DNA from: Micromonospora avicenniae
Lineage (GTDB): Bacteria > Actinomycetota > Actinomycetes > Mycobacteriales > Micromonosporaceae
NCBI RefSeq assembly: GCF_900156065.1
Contig: NZ_FTNF01000012.1
Location: forward strand, 154,598-218,597
Direction of reading: 5' to 3'
Length of the DNA: 64,000 nucleotides
Below, piece after piece: positions 7,834 through 16,494 of the stretch. The stretch's first letter is position 1, and the number at the start of each line of letters is the position of its first letter. The notes beneath the pieces are model-generated. The model did not search any database and was not told the origin of the DNA. It saw only the letters and a list, made by a program, of their open reading frames with translations. A program made the translations under genes and the position numbers.

Positions 7834-8976
7834 TCAGCCCTTAGCCAGCGCCCGGGAGATCAGCAGCCGCTGGATCTGGTTGGTGCCCTCGACGATCTGG
7901 AGCACCTTCGCCTCCCGCATGTACCGCTCCACCGGGTGGTCGACGACGTAGCCCGCTCCGCCGAGCACCTGCACCGCGTCGGTGGTCACCCGCATCGCCA
8001 CATCTGTCGCGAAGAGCTTCGCCTTGGCCGCCTCCGTGGCGTACGGCCGCCCGGCGTCACGCAGGCGCGCGGCCGCCAGCAGCAGGGCGCGTGCCGCGGA
8101 GATCTGGGTGGCGTGATCGGCCAGCGTGAAGCCGAGCCCCTGGAAGTCGATGATGGCCCGGCCGAACTGGTGCCGTTCCCTGGCGTACCCGACCGCGTAG
8201 TCCAGCGCCGCCTGGGCCAGCCCCACCGCGCAGGCGGCGATGCCGAGCCGGCCCGAGTCCAGTGCGGACATCGCGATGGTGAAACCCATCCCCTCGCGGC
8301 CCACCAGCCGCTCGACCGGCACCCGGGCGCCGTCGAAGGCGATCTGCGCCACGGGTGAGGAGTGCAGCCCCATGGTCCGCTCGGCGGCCTGCGGTTCGAT
8401 GCCGGGCGTGTTCCGGTCCGCCAGGAGGCAGGAGATGCCCTTCGGGCCCGGCCCACCGGTACGGCAGAAGATGTTGTAGAAGTCCGCGGTGCGGGCGTGG
8501 GTGATCCACGCCTTGGTGCCGGTCACCACGTACGCGTCGCCGTCGCGCACCGCCTTGGTGGTGAGCGCCGCGGCGTCCGAGCCGCCCTGCGGCTCGGTGA
8601 GGCAGTACGCGCCGAGCTGCTCTCCGCCGATCATGTCGGGCAGCAGCTTGCGTTGCTCGGCCGTGCCGAACTGGGCCACCGGGTAGCAGGAGAGCGTGTG
8701 CACGCTGACCGCCTCGGCGACCGCGAGCCAACGGCTGGCCAGGATCTCCAGCACCTGCACGTAGACCTCGTACGGCTGGGCGGCGCCGCCGTACTCCTCC
8801 GGGTACGGCAGGCCGAGCAGGCCCGCCCGGCCCAGAGTGCGCAGCACCTCGCGAGGGAACTCGGCGCGCTCCTCGTGCCCGGTGACCTTGGGCGCGAGCT
8901 CCCGGTCGGCGAGCTCGGTGGCGAGGTCCAGCAGGTCGTGGGCCTCGTCGGTGGGGAGGATCCGGTCGACAGTCAT
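7834..8976 (-). CDS. acyl-CoA dehydrogenase
   Basis: FAD-dependent oxidation of an acyl-CoA to the enoyl-CoA. 380 aa with the normal three-part fold: helical N-domain, FAD motifs YCLTEPQGGSDAAALTTKA and WITHARTADFYNIFCRT in the middle, and GRAIIDFQGLGFTLADHATQ, QVLGGAGYVVDHPVERYMREAK and EGTNQIQRLLISR at the end. The Glu of EGTNQ (about residue 363) corresponds to the catalytic base of short/medium-chain enzymes. ATG overlaps the stop of the M24 peptidase gene (ATGA), so the two are co-translated. Chain-length preference unknown. Confidence 0.92.
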   Translation of the reverse strand: MTVDRILPTDEAHDLLDLATELADRELAPKVTGHEERAEFPREVLRTLGRAGLLGLPYPEEYGGAAQPYEVYVQVLEILASRWLAVAEAVSVHTLSCYPVAQFGTAEQRKLLPDMIGGEQLGAYCLTEPQGGSDAAALTTKAVRDGDAYVVTGTKAWITHARTADFYNIFCRTGGPGPKGISCLLADRNTPGIEPQAAERTMGLHSSPVAQIAFDGARVPVERLVGREGMGFTIAMSALDSGRLGIAACAVGLAQAALDYAVGYARERHQFGRAIIDFQGLGFTLADHATQISAARALLLAAARLRDAGRPYATEAAKAKLFATDVAMRVTTDAVQVLGGAGYVVDHPVERYMREAKVLQIVEGTNQIQRLLISRALAKG

Positions 8977-10088
8977 AGTGCGATGAGCTCCGTGGAGGTG
9001 ATGTTGAGCCGCTGAACGCCGTCCGTCGTGCAGACGACGATGTCCTCTATCCGGGCGCCGTGCCGCCCCGCCAGGTAGATGCCGGGTTCGATCGAGAACG
9101 CCATGCCGGGCTCCAGCGGCCGGGCGTTGCCGGCCACCACGTACGGCTCCTCGTGGCCGTCCAGGCCGATGCCGTGCCCGGTGCGGTGCAGGAAGGCGGA
9201 GCCGTAGCCGGCGCCGGTGATGACGTCGCGGGCCGTCGCGTCGACCGCCTCGGCGCTCACCCCGGGGCGTACGGCTGCCACCGCGGCGCGCTGCGCCTCT
9301 GCCAGGACGGCGTAGTAGTCGTTGAACTCGGTCGGCGCCGGGCCGCCGGAGACGTACGTGCGGGTGCAGTCGGAGCGGTAGCCCGACGACATGGTGCCGC
9401 CGATGTCCACCACGACCGGCTCACCGGCCCCGATCGGCCGGTCGGAGGTGTCGTGGTGCGGGCTCGCGCCGTTGGGGCCGGCGGCGACGATGACGAAGTC
9501 CACGGTGACGTGGCCGGCCTCCCGGATCGCCGCCGCGATGTCGGCGGCCACCTCCGCCTCGGTGCGGCCGGGACGCAGCCACTCCCCCATCCGTCGGTGC
9601 ACGGCGTCGATCGCCGCGCCGGCCTCGGCGAGCGCCGCCACCTCGGCGGGCGACTTGCGGATGCGCAGTTCGCGCAGCACCTCGCCGGCGAGTCGCTGCT
9701 GGGCGCCGGGCAGCGCCGCGCGCAGGGCGAGCACCTGTTCGGCCCACATCCGGTCGGCGAGCCCGACGGTGCCTACCGGCCCGCCCAGGGCGGCGGCGAC
9801 CAGCGGGTACGGGTCGGTCCCGTCCGCGTGGTCGACGATGCGTACGCCGGTGGCCGGGGCGGGGGAGGCTTCCGCGGCGGGTCGTTCAAGGGCAGGCACG
9901 ATCAGCGTCGGCTCCCCCTCGGCGGGGAGCACGAGACAGGTCAGCCGCTCGCCGGCGCGCGCCTGGTAGCCGGTCAGGTAGCGCAGGTCGGCGCCGGGGG
10001 TGAGCAGGAGTGCGTCCAGCCCGGCTGCGACAGTGGCGCGGCGGGCGGCGGCCAGCCGCTCCGGCGGATAGAGCTCGTCGGATTCCAC
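8973..10088 (-). CDS. M24 family Xaa-Pro aminopeptidase
   Basis: Cytosolic metallopeptidase of the creatinase/prolidase fold, 371 aa. Metal ligands are visible in order: Asp in VVVDIGGTMSSGYRSDCTRTY (two Asp), His in LHRTGHGIGLDGHEEPY, Glu in FSIEPGIYLAGRHG and Glu in ARIEDIVV. N-terminal creatinase domain occupies residues about 1-150. GTG at 10088 has TAAGCT 6 nt upstream and no Shine-Dalgarno. In M. tuberculosis the equivalent gene (pepE, Rv2089c) also precedes the 5'-3' exonuclease and helY genes; here a chitinase, an MFS gene and others have been inserted between them. Confidence 0.9.
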   Translation of the reverse strand: MESDELYPPERLAAARRATVAAGLDALLLTPGADLRYLTGYQARAGERLTCLVLPAEGEPTLIVPALERPAAEASPAPATGVRIVDHADGTDPYPLVAAALGGPVGTVGLADRMWAEQVLALRAALPGAQQRLAGEVLRELRIRKSPAEVAALAEAGAAIDAVHRRMGEWLRPGRTEAEVAADIAAAIREAGHVTVDFVIVAAGPNGASPHHDTSDRPIGAGEPVVVDIGGTMSSGYRSDCTRTYVSGGPAPTEFNDYYAVLAEAQRAAVAAVRPGVSAEAVDATARDVITGAGYGSAFLHRTGHGIGLDGHEEPYVVAGNARPLEPGMAFSIEPGIYLAGRHGARIEDIVVCTTDGVQRLNITSTELIAL

Positions 10089-10138
10089 GCCGTCAGCTTA
10101 ACGGTCGTTTGGGGACCGGCCTAGCCGACAGGCGTGCC

Positions 10139-10153
10139 GGGAAGCGCTCTCCC
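10139..10153. promoter_or_regulatory. LacI-type operator-like palindrome upstream of the chitinase
   Basis: GGGAAGCGCTCTCCC is a quasi-palindrome around AGCGCT, the core seen in sugar-responsive LacI-family sites of actinobacteria (for example CebR-type). It lies about 20 bp upstream of the predicted chitinase promoter. Assignment to a LacI-type regulator is inference. Confidence 0.4.
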
Positions 10154-10171
10154 ATTCATCGAAACACATCA

Positions 10172-10201
10172 TTGACTCGGATAGTTAACACTCTTTAAGA
10201 T
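10172..10201 (+). promoter_or_regulatory. predicted sigma-70-type promoter of the chitinase gene
   Basis: TTGACT (10172-10177) and TAAGAT (10196-10201) with an 18-nt spacer, inside a clearly A/T-rich stretch. This predicts a leader of about 85 nt before the ATG at 10292. Confidence 0.5.
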
Positions 10202-10291
10202 TTGGCTGCCTCGAGGCAGACGTCCCTGTATCCACCCGTACGCCCCGGCCGGGGCGGTACGCGCCGCGACCCGTCCACGGGAAGGCCCTCG

Positions 10292-11668
10292 ATGTCCAGA
10301 CCACGACCCCGCCGCTCGGCCCTCGCGGCCGGCCTGCTCGCGCTGACCACCGTCGGCGCGACTGTCGCCCTGTCCCCCGCCACCGCCTCGGCGGCGGTAC
10401 TGCCGAACAACTTCAAGAGCGTCGGCTATCTGCCGTCCTGGACCGGCAACGTCACCAGCGTCCAGTACAGCAAGCTCACCCACATCAACTACGCGTTCGT
10501 GCTGCCGAACAGCAACGGCACCCTGCGCGCCGTGGAGAACCCGAGCAAGCTCTCCCAGTTGGTGTCGCTCGGCCACTCGAACAACGTCAAGGTGTCGATC
10601 GCGATCGGCGGCTGGAACGACGGCGACGACTCCGCCTTCGAGGCGCTCGCCGCCAACTCCGGCAGCCGCACCACGTTCGTCAACAGCGTGGTCAGCTTCG
10701 TCAACCAGTACAACCTGGACGGCGTCGACATGGACTGGGAGTACCCGGACCCCGGCGCCTCGGCCACCAACTACAGCCTGCTGATGCAGCAGCTCAGCAA
10801 CGCGCTGCGCCCCCAGGGCAAGCTGCTCACCGCCGCGGTCGTCTCCGAGGGCTACTACGTCCAGGGCGTGCCGACGGCCGTGTTCGGCTACGTCGACTGG
10901 CTCAACATCATGGCGTACGACGGCGGCAGCCCGCACGCCAACTACGACTGGTCGATCAACAGCGTGAACGGCTGGAAGGCTCGTGGCCTGCCGGCGGCCA
11001 AGGCGGTGTTCGGCGTGCCGTTCTACAGCCGGCCCGGCTACTACACCTACACCGCGTTGGTGGGCATGGACCCGGCCAACGCCAACCGGGACTGCACCAC
11101 GGTCGGCGGCGTCCAGCAGTGCTACAACGGCGTACCGACGGTCAAGCGGAAGACCCAGTGGGCGATGGCGAACGCCGGCGGGATGATGAACTGGGAGCTG
11201 TCGCAGGACCGCAACGACTCGACCTCTCTGGTGAGCGCGATCTACGACACCGTCATGGGCGGTGGCGGCAACCCACCGCCGACCGGCCGCACCGGCCAGA
11301 TCACCGGGATCGGCGGCAAGTGCGTGGACGTGGCCGCGGCCGGCACCGCCAACGGCACGCCCATCCAGCTCTACACCTGCAACGGCACCACCGCCCAGCG
11401 CTGGACGGTGGGCGGCGACGGCACCCTGCGCGCGTTGGGCAAGTGCGCCGACGTCACCAGCGCCGGCACGGCGAACGGCACCAAGATCCAGCTGTGGGAC
11501 TGCAACGGCACCGGCGCCCAGGTGTGGCAGGCCCAGTCCAACGGCACGCTGCGCAATCCGGCGTCGAACAAGTGCCTCGACGCCACCGACAACAGCTCGG
11601 CGGACGGCACCCGGCTGCAGATCTGGGACTGCTTCGCCGGCGCCAACCAGCGGTGGGTCCTGCCCTGA
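10292..11668 (+). CDS. secreted GH18 chitinase with C-terminal ricin-type (CBM13) domain
   Basis: Extracellular endo-chitinase. The 458-aa product has a signal peptide (MSRPRPRRSALAAGLLALT..., cleavage likely after ATASA near residue 34). A GH18 barrel follows (residues about 40-325) with the catalytic motif DGVDMDWEYP (Glu150 as proton donor), NIMAYDGG and the final-strand MMNWELSQD. After a short Gly/Pro linker come three QxW-type repeats (IQLYTCNGTTAQRW, IQLWDCNGTGAQVW, LQIWDCFAGANQRW) of a carbohydrate-binding beta-trefoil. ATG at 10292 follows GGGAAGG; an in-frame upstream extension lacks secretion features. Likely induced by chitin-derived sugars through the upstream operator-like site (inference). 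Confidence 0.93.
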   Translation: MSRPRPRRSALAAGLLALTTVGATVALSPATASAAVLPNNFKSVGYLPSWTGNVTSVQYSKLTHINYAFVLPNSNGTLRAVENPSKLSQLVSLGHSNNVKVSIAIGGWNDGDDSAFEALAANSGSRTTFVNSVVSFVNQYNLDGVDMDWEYPDPGASATNYSLLMQQLSNALRPQGKLLTAAVVSEGYYVQGVPTAVFGYVDWLNIMAYDGGSPHANYDWSINSVNGWKARGLPAAKAVFGVPFYSRPGYYTYTALVGMDPANANRDCTTVGGVQQCYNGVPTVKRKTQWAMANAGGMMNWELSQDRNDSTSLVSAIYDTVMGGGGNPPPTGRTGQITGIGGKCVDVAAAGTANGTPIQLYTCNGTTAQRWTVGGDGTLRALGKCADVTSAGTANGTKIQLWDCNGTGAQVWQAQSNGTLRNPASNKCLDATDNSSADGTRLQIWDCFAGANQRWVLP

Positions 11669-11677
11669 CAGCGGGGA

Positions 11678-11708
11678 ACGGCCCCCTGCCGACCTGGCAG
11701 GGGGCCGT
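11678..11708. terminator. bidirectional hairpin terminator between chitinase and HxlR-peroxiredoxin genes
   Basis: Perfect 13-bp stem (11678-11690 with 11696-11708) and a 5-nt loop, between two convergent genes. Confidence 0.7.
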
Positions 11709-11744
11709 CGCTGACCGTCGCGCCGGACGACGGGCACGAGGGCG

Positions 11745-12626
11745 TCAGGCCGAGCCGTGCCGCCGGACCTGGTCGAGCATCTCGTCCACCGAGCCGGCCG
11801 GGTCGGTCACCGGGAACTGGACCGCACGGACCACCGCCGCCGCGTCGACGAGCAGGGTCAACCGCTTCAGCCGCGCGACGCCGCCCGCGCGGAACGTCGG
11901 CAGCAGCAGTCCGGCGGCGAGGCGGCCGTCCTGGTCGGACAGGAGCGGGAACGGCAACCGGGCGTACGCGGCGAAGTCGGCGAGCTGGTCGGGGCGCTGG
12001 GTGCTGATGCCGCGCACCTGGGCGCCGGCGGCTTGGAAGTTCGCGTACCGGTCGGCGTAGGTCGTCGACTCCAAGGTGCAGCCCCGCGCACCCGGGATCT
12101 CGTCCCATCCCGGCGGATAGCCCGCGCTGCCGGGCGCGTACGCCCCGGGAAAGAAGTAGAGCACCGTCCACTCGCCGGCCGCCGCCGGCGCGACCGGACG
12201 GCCGTCGGGCCCGGGCAGGATCACGTCCGGCAGCCGCCGGCCGACCAGGTCGTGTGCCCGTCGCGCCTCGGCCGACCCGACCTCGGCCGTCGCCGTGAGC
12301 TCGCCGTCGCCCATCAGGTGCCGGGTGCCCCAGTCCTGCAGGGCGAGCAACACCGGCAACAGCCCCTCGCCCTTGCCAGTGAGCAGGTAGTCGTAGCGGG
12401 GTGGGTGCTGCGAGTACGGCCGGCGCTCCAGCACCCCGTGCTCGACGAGCGCGCCCAGCCGCTCGGTCAGCGCCCGCCGGCTGACGCCCAACTCCCGTTG
12501 CAGCGCGTCGAAGCGGGTCGTCCCGCCGGCGATGTCGCGCACGATGAGGAAGGTCCACCAGTCACCCAGGACGCCCAGTGCCTGCGCTATGCCGCAGTCC
12601 GCGTCCGCGAGGTCGACCCGTCGCAC
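11745..12626 (-). CDS. HxlR-type regulator fused to a peroxiredoxin domain
   Basis: 293 aa in two parts. Residues 1-105 form an HxlR winged helix (IAQALGVLGDWWTFLIVRDI, FDALQRELGVSRRALTERL, GVLERRPYSQHPPRYDYLLT) with the N-terminal Cys11 at the position that senses redox in some HxlR proteins. Residues about 125-290 form a thioredoxin-fold AhpC/TSA domain (WTVLYFFPGAYAPG, then GCTLEST with Cys183 as probable peroxidatic Cys, FPLLSDQDGRLAAG, LVDAAAVVRAVQFP). GTG start follows GGAGG. It is divergent from an MFS exporter and a quasi-palindrome lies between them, so it may repress itself and the exporter in response to oxidants or electrophiles (inference). Confidence 0.88.
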   Translation of the reverse strand: MRRVDLADADCGIAQALGVLGDWWTFLIVRDIAGGTTRFDALQRELGVSRRALTERLGALVEHGVLERRPYSQHPPRYDYLLTGKGEGLLPVLLALQDWGTRHLMGDGELTATAEVGSAEARRAHDLVGRRLPDVILPGPDGRPVAPAAAGEWTVLYFFPGAYAPGSAGYPPGWDEIPGARGCTLESTTYADRYANFQAAGAQVRGISTQRPDQLADFAAYARLPFPLLSDQDGRLAAGLLLPTFRAGGVARLKRLTLLVDAAAVVRAVQFPVTDPAGSVDEMLDQVRRHGSA

Positions 12627-12658
12627 ATCCCACCTCCACCGCTCGGACCCGTCTCGAC

Positions 12659-12681
12659 TATAGTCCGTTTCAATTTGGAAC
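12659..12681. promoter_or_regulatory. promoter and operator between HxlR-peroxiredoxin and MFS genes
   Basis: TATAGT (12659-12664) reads as a -10 hexamer for the MFS gene, and the same bases give TATAGT one base over on the other strand. Immediately beside it GTTTCAATTTGGAAC (12667-12681) is a 15-bp quasi-palindrome (6 of 7 base pairs), a good candidate HxlR-type operator overlapping both promoters. Confidence 0.5.
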
Positions 12682-12703
12682 TCTCTGGTTCGGGTCGACG
12701 GGG

Positions 12704-13981
12704 GTGGCTGATTTGGGCAGCACAGGCGGAAGCGGGGTGTTCTGGCGTTGGTGGACCGCCTTCACCACGAGCGCGGTCGGCTCGGCGGTCAGCGCGGTGG
12801 CGCTGCCGCTGACCGCGCTGACCGCGCTCGACGCCACGCCGTTCGAGCTGGGCCTGATCGCGGCGTCCAGCTACGTGGCCTGGATCGTCATCGGCCTGCC
12901 GGCCGGGGTGATCGTGCAGCGGCTGCCCCTGCGCGGCACCCAGGTCGGGGCCGATCTCGCCCGCGCCGTGGCCGTCGCGTCGGTGCCGCTCGCCTGGTGG
13001 TGGGACCAGCTCACCGTCGCCCACCTGGTGGTCACCGCGCTCGTGATCAGCTTCGCCAACGTGTTGTTCGACGTGGCCAACGCGACCTTCCTGCCGAGCA
13101 TCGTCGACCGCGACCAACTGCAGTCCCGCAACAGCCTCACCTCCGCCACCCACGCCGCCACGCAGCTCAGTGGCCCCTCCATCGGCGGACTCGCCGTGCA
13201 GGCGCTGGGCGCGGTGCCGACGCTCCTGGTGGACGCCGTCAGTTACCTGGCCTCCGCGGTGCTGCTGCGAACCCTGCCCGCCCGCCGCGCGGACGCACCG
13301 GAGCATTCGCCGCCGATGGGCGAGCTGATCCGGCAGGGCTGGCGCTTCGTCGCGTACCACCCCGTCATGGGTCCCGGCATGTGGGCCGCGACCGCTGTCA
13401 ACTTCGTCTGCGGCGCGCAGTACGCGCTCTACCCGCTCTATCTGGTGCGGGACCTGCACGCCCCGGCCGGGCTGGTCGGCTTGCTGATCGCGGTCGAAGG
13501 CGTCGGCTCGCTCGTCGGCGCGGCGCTCACCCCGCGGATCACCGGTCGGCTCGGCACCGCCCGGGCGCTGATCATCTCGTGCCTGGTCTCCGTCGGCGGA
13601 GCGTTCCTCGTACCCCTGGGCACCGGCTGGCCGGCGTACGCGGCCTTCGCGGCAGGCAACGTCGTCTTCGCCAGCGGCGTGGTGGTGCTCAGCGTGACCA
13701 CCCGGACCTACCGGCAGATCGCCAGCCCGCCCGACCTGCTCGCCCGGGTGATGGCCACCGTCCGGTTCGTCTCCTGGGGCGCGATCCCCGTCGGCGGCCT
13801 GGTCGCCGGTGCGCTGGCGGGCGTCCTCGGCGCACGGACCACGCTGCTGGTCTTCGCGGCCGCGGTGGTCTGCGCACCCCTGGCGCTGCTGCTCTCCCCC
13901 GTGCGCAAGCTGCGCGACCTCGCAGATCACGACCGGGTCCCCGAGCCCGTGCGACTGCCGCAGCCGGTCGCCGGCCCCTGA
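12704..13981 (+). CDS. MFS transporter, enterobactin-exporter-like subfamily
   Basis: Twelve-helix drug/proton antiporter-type permease of 425 aa. The family features are the loop after helix 2 (AGVIVQRLPLRGTQVGADLARA), the DVANATFLPSIVDRDQLQSRNSL stretch of MFS_3 proteins, and RVMATVRFVSWGAIPVGGLVAGAL late in the protein. Start is uncertain: GTG 12704 is used, TTG 12713 with GGGGGTGG ahead is as good. Divergent from the HxlR-peroxiredoxin fusion, its probable regulator; substrate unknown. Confidence 0.87.
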   Translation: MADLGSTGGSGVFWRWWTAFTTSAVGSAVSAVALPLTALTALDATPFELGLIAASSYVAWIVIGLPAGVIVQRLPLRGTQVGADLARAVAVASVPLAWWWDQLTVAHLVVTALVISFANVLFDVANATFLPSIVDRDQLQSRNSLTSATHAATQLSGPSIGGLAVQALGAVPTLLVDAVSYLASAVLLRTLPARRADAPEHSPPMGELIRQGWRFVAYHPVMGPGMWAATAVNFVCGAQYALYPLYLVRDLHAPAGLVGLLIAVEGVGSLVGAALTPRITGRLGTARALIISCLVSVGGAFLVPLGTGWPAYAAFAAGNVVFASGVVVLSVTTRTYRQIASPPDLLARVMATVRFVSWGAIPVGGLVAGALAGVLGARTTLLVFAAAVVCAPLALLLSPVRKLRDLADHDRVPEPVRLPQPVAGP

Positions 13982-14011
13982 CGCGCGCACCGCCGGACGG
14001 CCCGGGCCCGT

Positions 14012-15133
14012 TCAGCCGGCGTCGGGCGCGTCGACGCCGAGCGCGGCGGCGACCCGGCGAAGGTGACGCGGATCGGTCAGCAGGTCGACGTTGTGCAGGT
14101 ACTCGTCCACTGCGCCGAGCGGCGGGCGGCCGAGCAGCGCCGGCTCGGTGATGGCGTCGCAGAGCGCGGCGGCGAGCCGGCCGGCGTCCAGGACCAGGAA
14201 CGGGCGATGGTGGAAAGGCCGGGCCCGGGCGCGCACCGGCGCCGCGAGGCCGGTCTCATCGGTCCAGGCGGCCAACTCCTCCAGGGCGACGACCAGCCCC
14301 CGCTCACGCTGCGCCCAGTCACCCGGGCCGAGCGCGTCGGCCAGCCCCGCCGCCACCGACGCCGTGCCCGGCAGGCGGGCGAAGACCGTACCGAGCCACT
14401 TGTCGTACGGAGGCCACCGGCGGTGCAGCAGCAGAGCGAGCCGCATCAGGTCCCGGGCCAGCCCGGCGGTCACCACCCGGCTGCCCAACTCGTCGCCGAC
14501 CTCCGCGCAGCGGCCCGGCAGATGCTCCGCCTGCGCGATCCGCGTCCACCCGGCGGCGAGCACATGCCGCCACACGTCGTCCGGATACCAGGTGAGTGCG
14601 GCACGGCGGGCGGAGAGCCCGGGATCGATTTCGTCGTGGAAGACCGCCCCGCCGGTCACCTCGGCGAGCCGCTGGGTCGGGGTGGCGAGCCAGTCCGCTG
14701 TGCCGACCCCGTCCGCCGGGTCGAACCCGAGCCGCTCGTGCCACCAGCCACTCACCTCGACCACGCTCACGCCGTGCCGGGTGCCGGCCGCGTCCACGGT
14801 GCCCAGCCGAACCGCGTCACCGGCGAACCGGGTCGGCCAGCCGAGGAACTCCGCCGGCAGATCCGCCTCCAACGCGGCCAGCAGCTCCGGCAGCCGCGCC
14901 ACGTCCGCCGCCGCGACGAAGAGCTGAACCCGTGGTCCCCAGTCGTGGTCGGTGGAGCGGGACGTATCCAGGCCGAGCAGCTCCGAGCCGCCGTCGAGCC
15001 GCCCGGCCGCGTACCGCAGATCCGGGTAGCGCCGGCGCAGGATCGGTGCGATCACCTCGTCGTGAAAGCGACGGGCGAGGGTCAGACCGGGGAGGAACGC
15101 CACGTCAGGAGTCTCGCCGGGCCGAGCCGTCAC
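14012..15133 (-). CDS. DUF4037 nucleotidyltransferase-fold protein
   Basis: Protein of about 373 aa with the DUF4037 arrangement: an N-terminal nucleotidyltransferase-like part (LARRFHDEVIAPILRRRYP, LDGGSELLGLDTSRSTDHDWGPR, the GS...D.D pattern expected for metal binding) and a C-terminal helical half (LTWYPDDVWRHVLAAGWTRIAQ, LALLLHRRWPPYDKWLGTVF, EYLHNVDLLTD). Some relatives sit near antibiotic-resistance nucleotidyltransferases, but no function is established. The GTG at 15133 gives the normal N-terminus; no ribosome site is obvious, so the start is provisional. Confidence 0.75.
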   Translation of the reverse strand: MTARPGETPDVAFLPGLTLARRFHDEVIAPILRRRYPDLRYAAGRLDGGSELLGLDTSRSTDHDWGPRVQLFVAAADVARLPELLAALEADLPAEFLGWPTRFAGDAVRLGTVDAAGTRHGVSVVEVSGWWHERLGFDPADGVGTADWLATPTQRLAEVTGGAVFHDEIDPGLSARRAALTWYPDDVWRHVLAAGWTRIAQAEHLPGRCAEVGDELGSRVVTAGLARDLMRLALLLHRRWPPYDKWLGTVFARLPGTASVAAGLADALGPGDWAQRERGLVVALEELAAWTDETGLAAPVRARARPFHHRPFLVLDAGRLAAALCDAITEPALLGRPPLGAVDEYLHNVDLLTDPRHLRRVAAALGVDAPDAG

Positions 15134-15222
15134 CGCATCCCGGTTCTGGGGTTCCGCCGACGTCGACGTCGATAGCCTGAGGCGGGGTGCCCGCCCGGGC
15201 ACCGGGACCGGAAGGACCGACG

Positions 15223-15453
15223 GTGACAGGCAACACGCCAAGCCGGCACGTCGTACGTCGACGGCGGGGCCTGTGGAGCGGCGTGCTCGCGCTGGCCGGC
15301 CTGGTGCTACTGGTGATCGGGCTGACCGTGGCGGACGGCGTGGCCGCCTGGATCGAGATCGTCGTCGCCGCCGTGCTACTCGTCGTGGCCTACGTGGTCC
15401 AGGCCATCGCCCGTCGGGAGACGCTGTACCGCCGCGACGACGACGGGCACTGA
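15223..15453 (+). CDS. small two-helix membrane protein
   Basis: 76-aa product with two hydrophobic helices (WSGVLALAGLVLLVIGLTVA and WIEIVVAAVLLVVAYVVQAI) flanked by Arg-rich ends. I do not recognise a family. GTG at 15223 has GGAAGG 8 nt upstream; a TAGCCT hexamer at 15174 is a probable -10 element. In M. tuberculosis the corresponding stretch also has a small membrane-protein gene (Rv2091c), but on the other side of the exonuclease gene, so orthology is unclear. Confidence 0.6.
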   Translation: MTGNTPSRHVVRRRRGLWSGVLALAGLVLLVIGLTVADGVAAWIEIVVAAVLLVVAYVVQAIARRETLYRRDDDGH

Positions 15454-15515
15454 CACCCGCGACGGTTCCGGCGGGGTGCTGTCGTTCGTCGGAGGCCTGT
15501 GCCAGGCTGTCCGGC

Positions 15516-16436
15516 GTGGCACACCGACCCCCGATCCTGCTGATCGACTCCCCGAGCCTCTACTTCCGGGCCTACTTCGGCATCCCCGAGTCCGCAGCCC
15601 GCGCCGAGGACGGCACCCCGGTCAACGCGGTGCGCGGTTTCCTCGACATGCTCGCGACCCTGATCCGCACCCGCCGGGCCGACCGGATGGTCTGCGCCAT
15701 GGACCACGACTGGCGGCCCGACTGGCGGGTGGCACTGCTGCCGTCGTACAAGGCACACCGGCTCGCCCCCGAGGGCGGCGAGGTGGTGCCCGACACGCTC
15801 ACCCCGCAGGTGCCGGTGATCCTCGACGTGCTCGCCGCGATCGGCATCACGACCGTCGGCGCGGCAGGCTACGAGGCCGACGACGTGCTCGGCACCCTGT
15901 CGGTCACCCAACCGGCCCCGGTCGAGGTCGTCTCCGGCGACCGGGATCTGTTCCAGCTCGTCGACGACTCCCGGCCGGTGCGGCTGCTCTACGTCGGGCG
16001 GGGCGTGGCCAAGCTGGAGGACTGCGACGACGAGGCGGTCCGGGCCCGCTACGGGGTGCCCGCCGCCCGTTACGCCGACTTCGCCGCGCTGCGTGGCGAC
16101 CCCAGCGACGGGCTGCCGGGCGTACCCGGGGTCGGCGAGAAGACCGCCGCCCGGCTGATCGAACGCCACGGTGACCTCGACGGCATCCTCACCGCGCTCG
16201 ACGATCCCCGCTCCGGTTTCGCACCCGGGCTGCGTACGAAGCTCGAGGCGGCCCGGGACTACCTGGCGGTCGCCCCGAAGGTGGTCCGGGTGGCCCTCGA
16301 CGTGCCGCTACCGGAACTGCCCACCGCGCTGCCGAGCGCGCCCGCCGACCCGGACACCCTGCTGGAGCTGGCCCGCCAGTGGAACCTCGCCGGCTCCACC
16401 CGACGCCTCGTGGACGCGCTCGCCGACCGCGCGTGA
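15516..16436 (+). CDS. 5'-3' exonuclease (polymerase I N-domain family)
   Basis: Stand-alone flap-endonuclease/5'-exonuclease related to the N-terminal domain of DNA polymerase I, 306 aa. Acidic metal ligands are visible in LLIDSPSLYFRAYFG, MVCAMDHDWRPDWR, AAGYEADDVLGTL and VVSGDRDLFQLV. The helix-hairpin-helix DNA-binding motif is GDPSDGLPGVPGVGEKTAARLIERHG. GTG at 15516 places the first Asp close to the N-terminus, as usual. Upstream of helY and convergent with it, matching Rv2090 next to helY. Confidence 0.9.
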   Translation: MAHRPPILLIDSPSLYFRAYFGIPESAARAEDGTPVNAVRGFLDMLATLIRTRRADRMVCAMDHDWRPDWRVALLPSYKAHRLAPEGGEVVPDTLTPQVPVILDVLAAIGITTVGAAGYEADDVLGTLSVTQPAPVEVVSGDRDLFQLVDDSRPVRLLYVGRGVAKLEDCDDEAVRARYGVPAARYADFAALRGDPSDGLPGVPGVGEKTAARLIERHGDLDGILTALDDPRSGFAPGLRTKLEAARDYLAVAPKVVRVALDVPLPELPTALPSAPADPDTLLELARQWNLAGSTRRLVDALADRA

Positions 16437-16442
16437 GCCGGC

Positions 16443-16468
16443 GGTCACCCGGGGCCGTCCGGGTGACC
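16443..16468. terminator. hairpin between convergent exonuclease and helY genes
   Basis: Perfect 10-bp stem (16443-16452 with 16459-16468), 6-nt loop, 6 nt after the exonuclease stop and 26 nt from the helY stop on the other strand; likely serves both. Confidence 0.6.
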
Positions 16469-16494
16469 GTCGGCTCAGGCCGACCGGCCGGCGG

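Noticed and set aside
12578..12703. N-terminal extension of the MFS protein by about 42 residues
   Set aside because: It would cover the operator and -10 region and overlap the HxlR-peroxiredoxin start; the extension is Arg/Pro-rich without membrane character.
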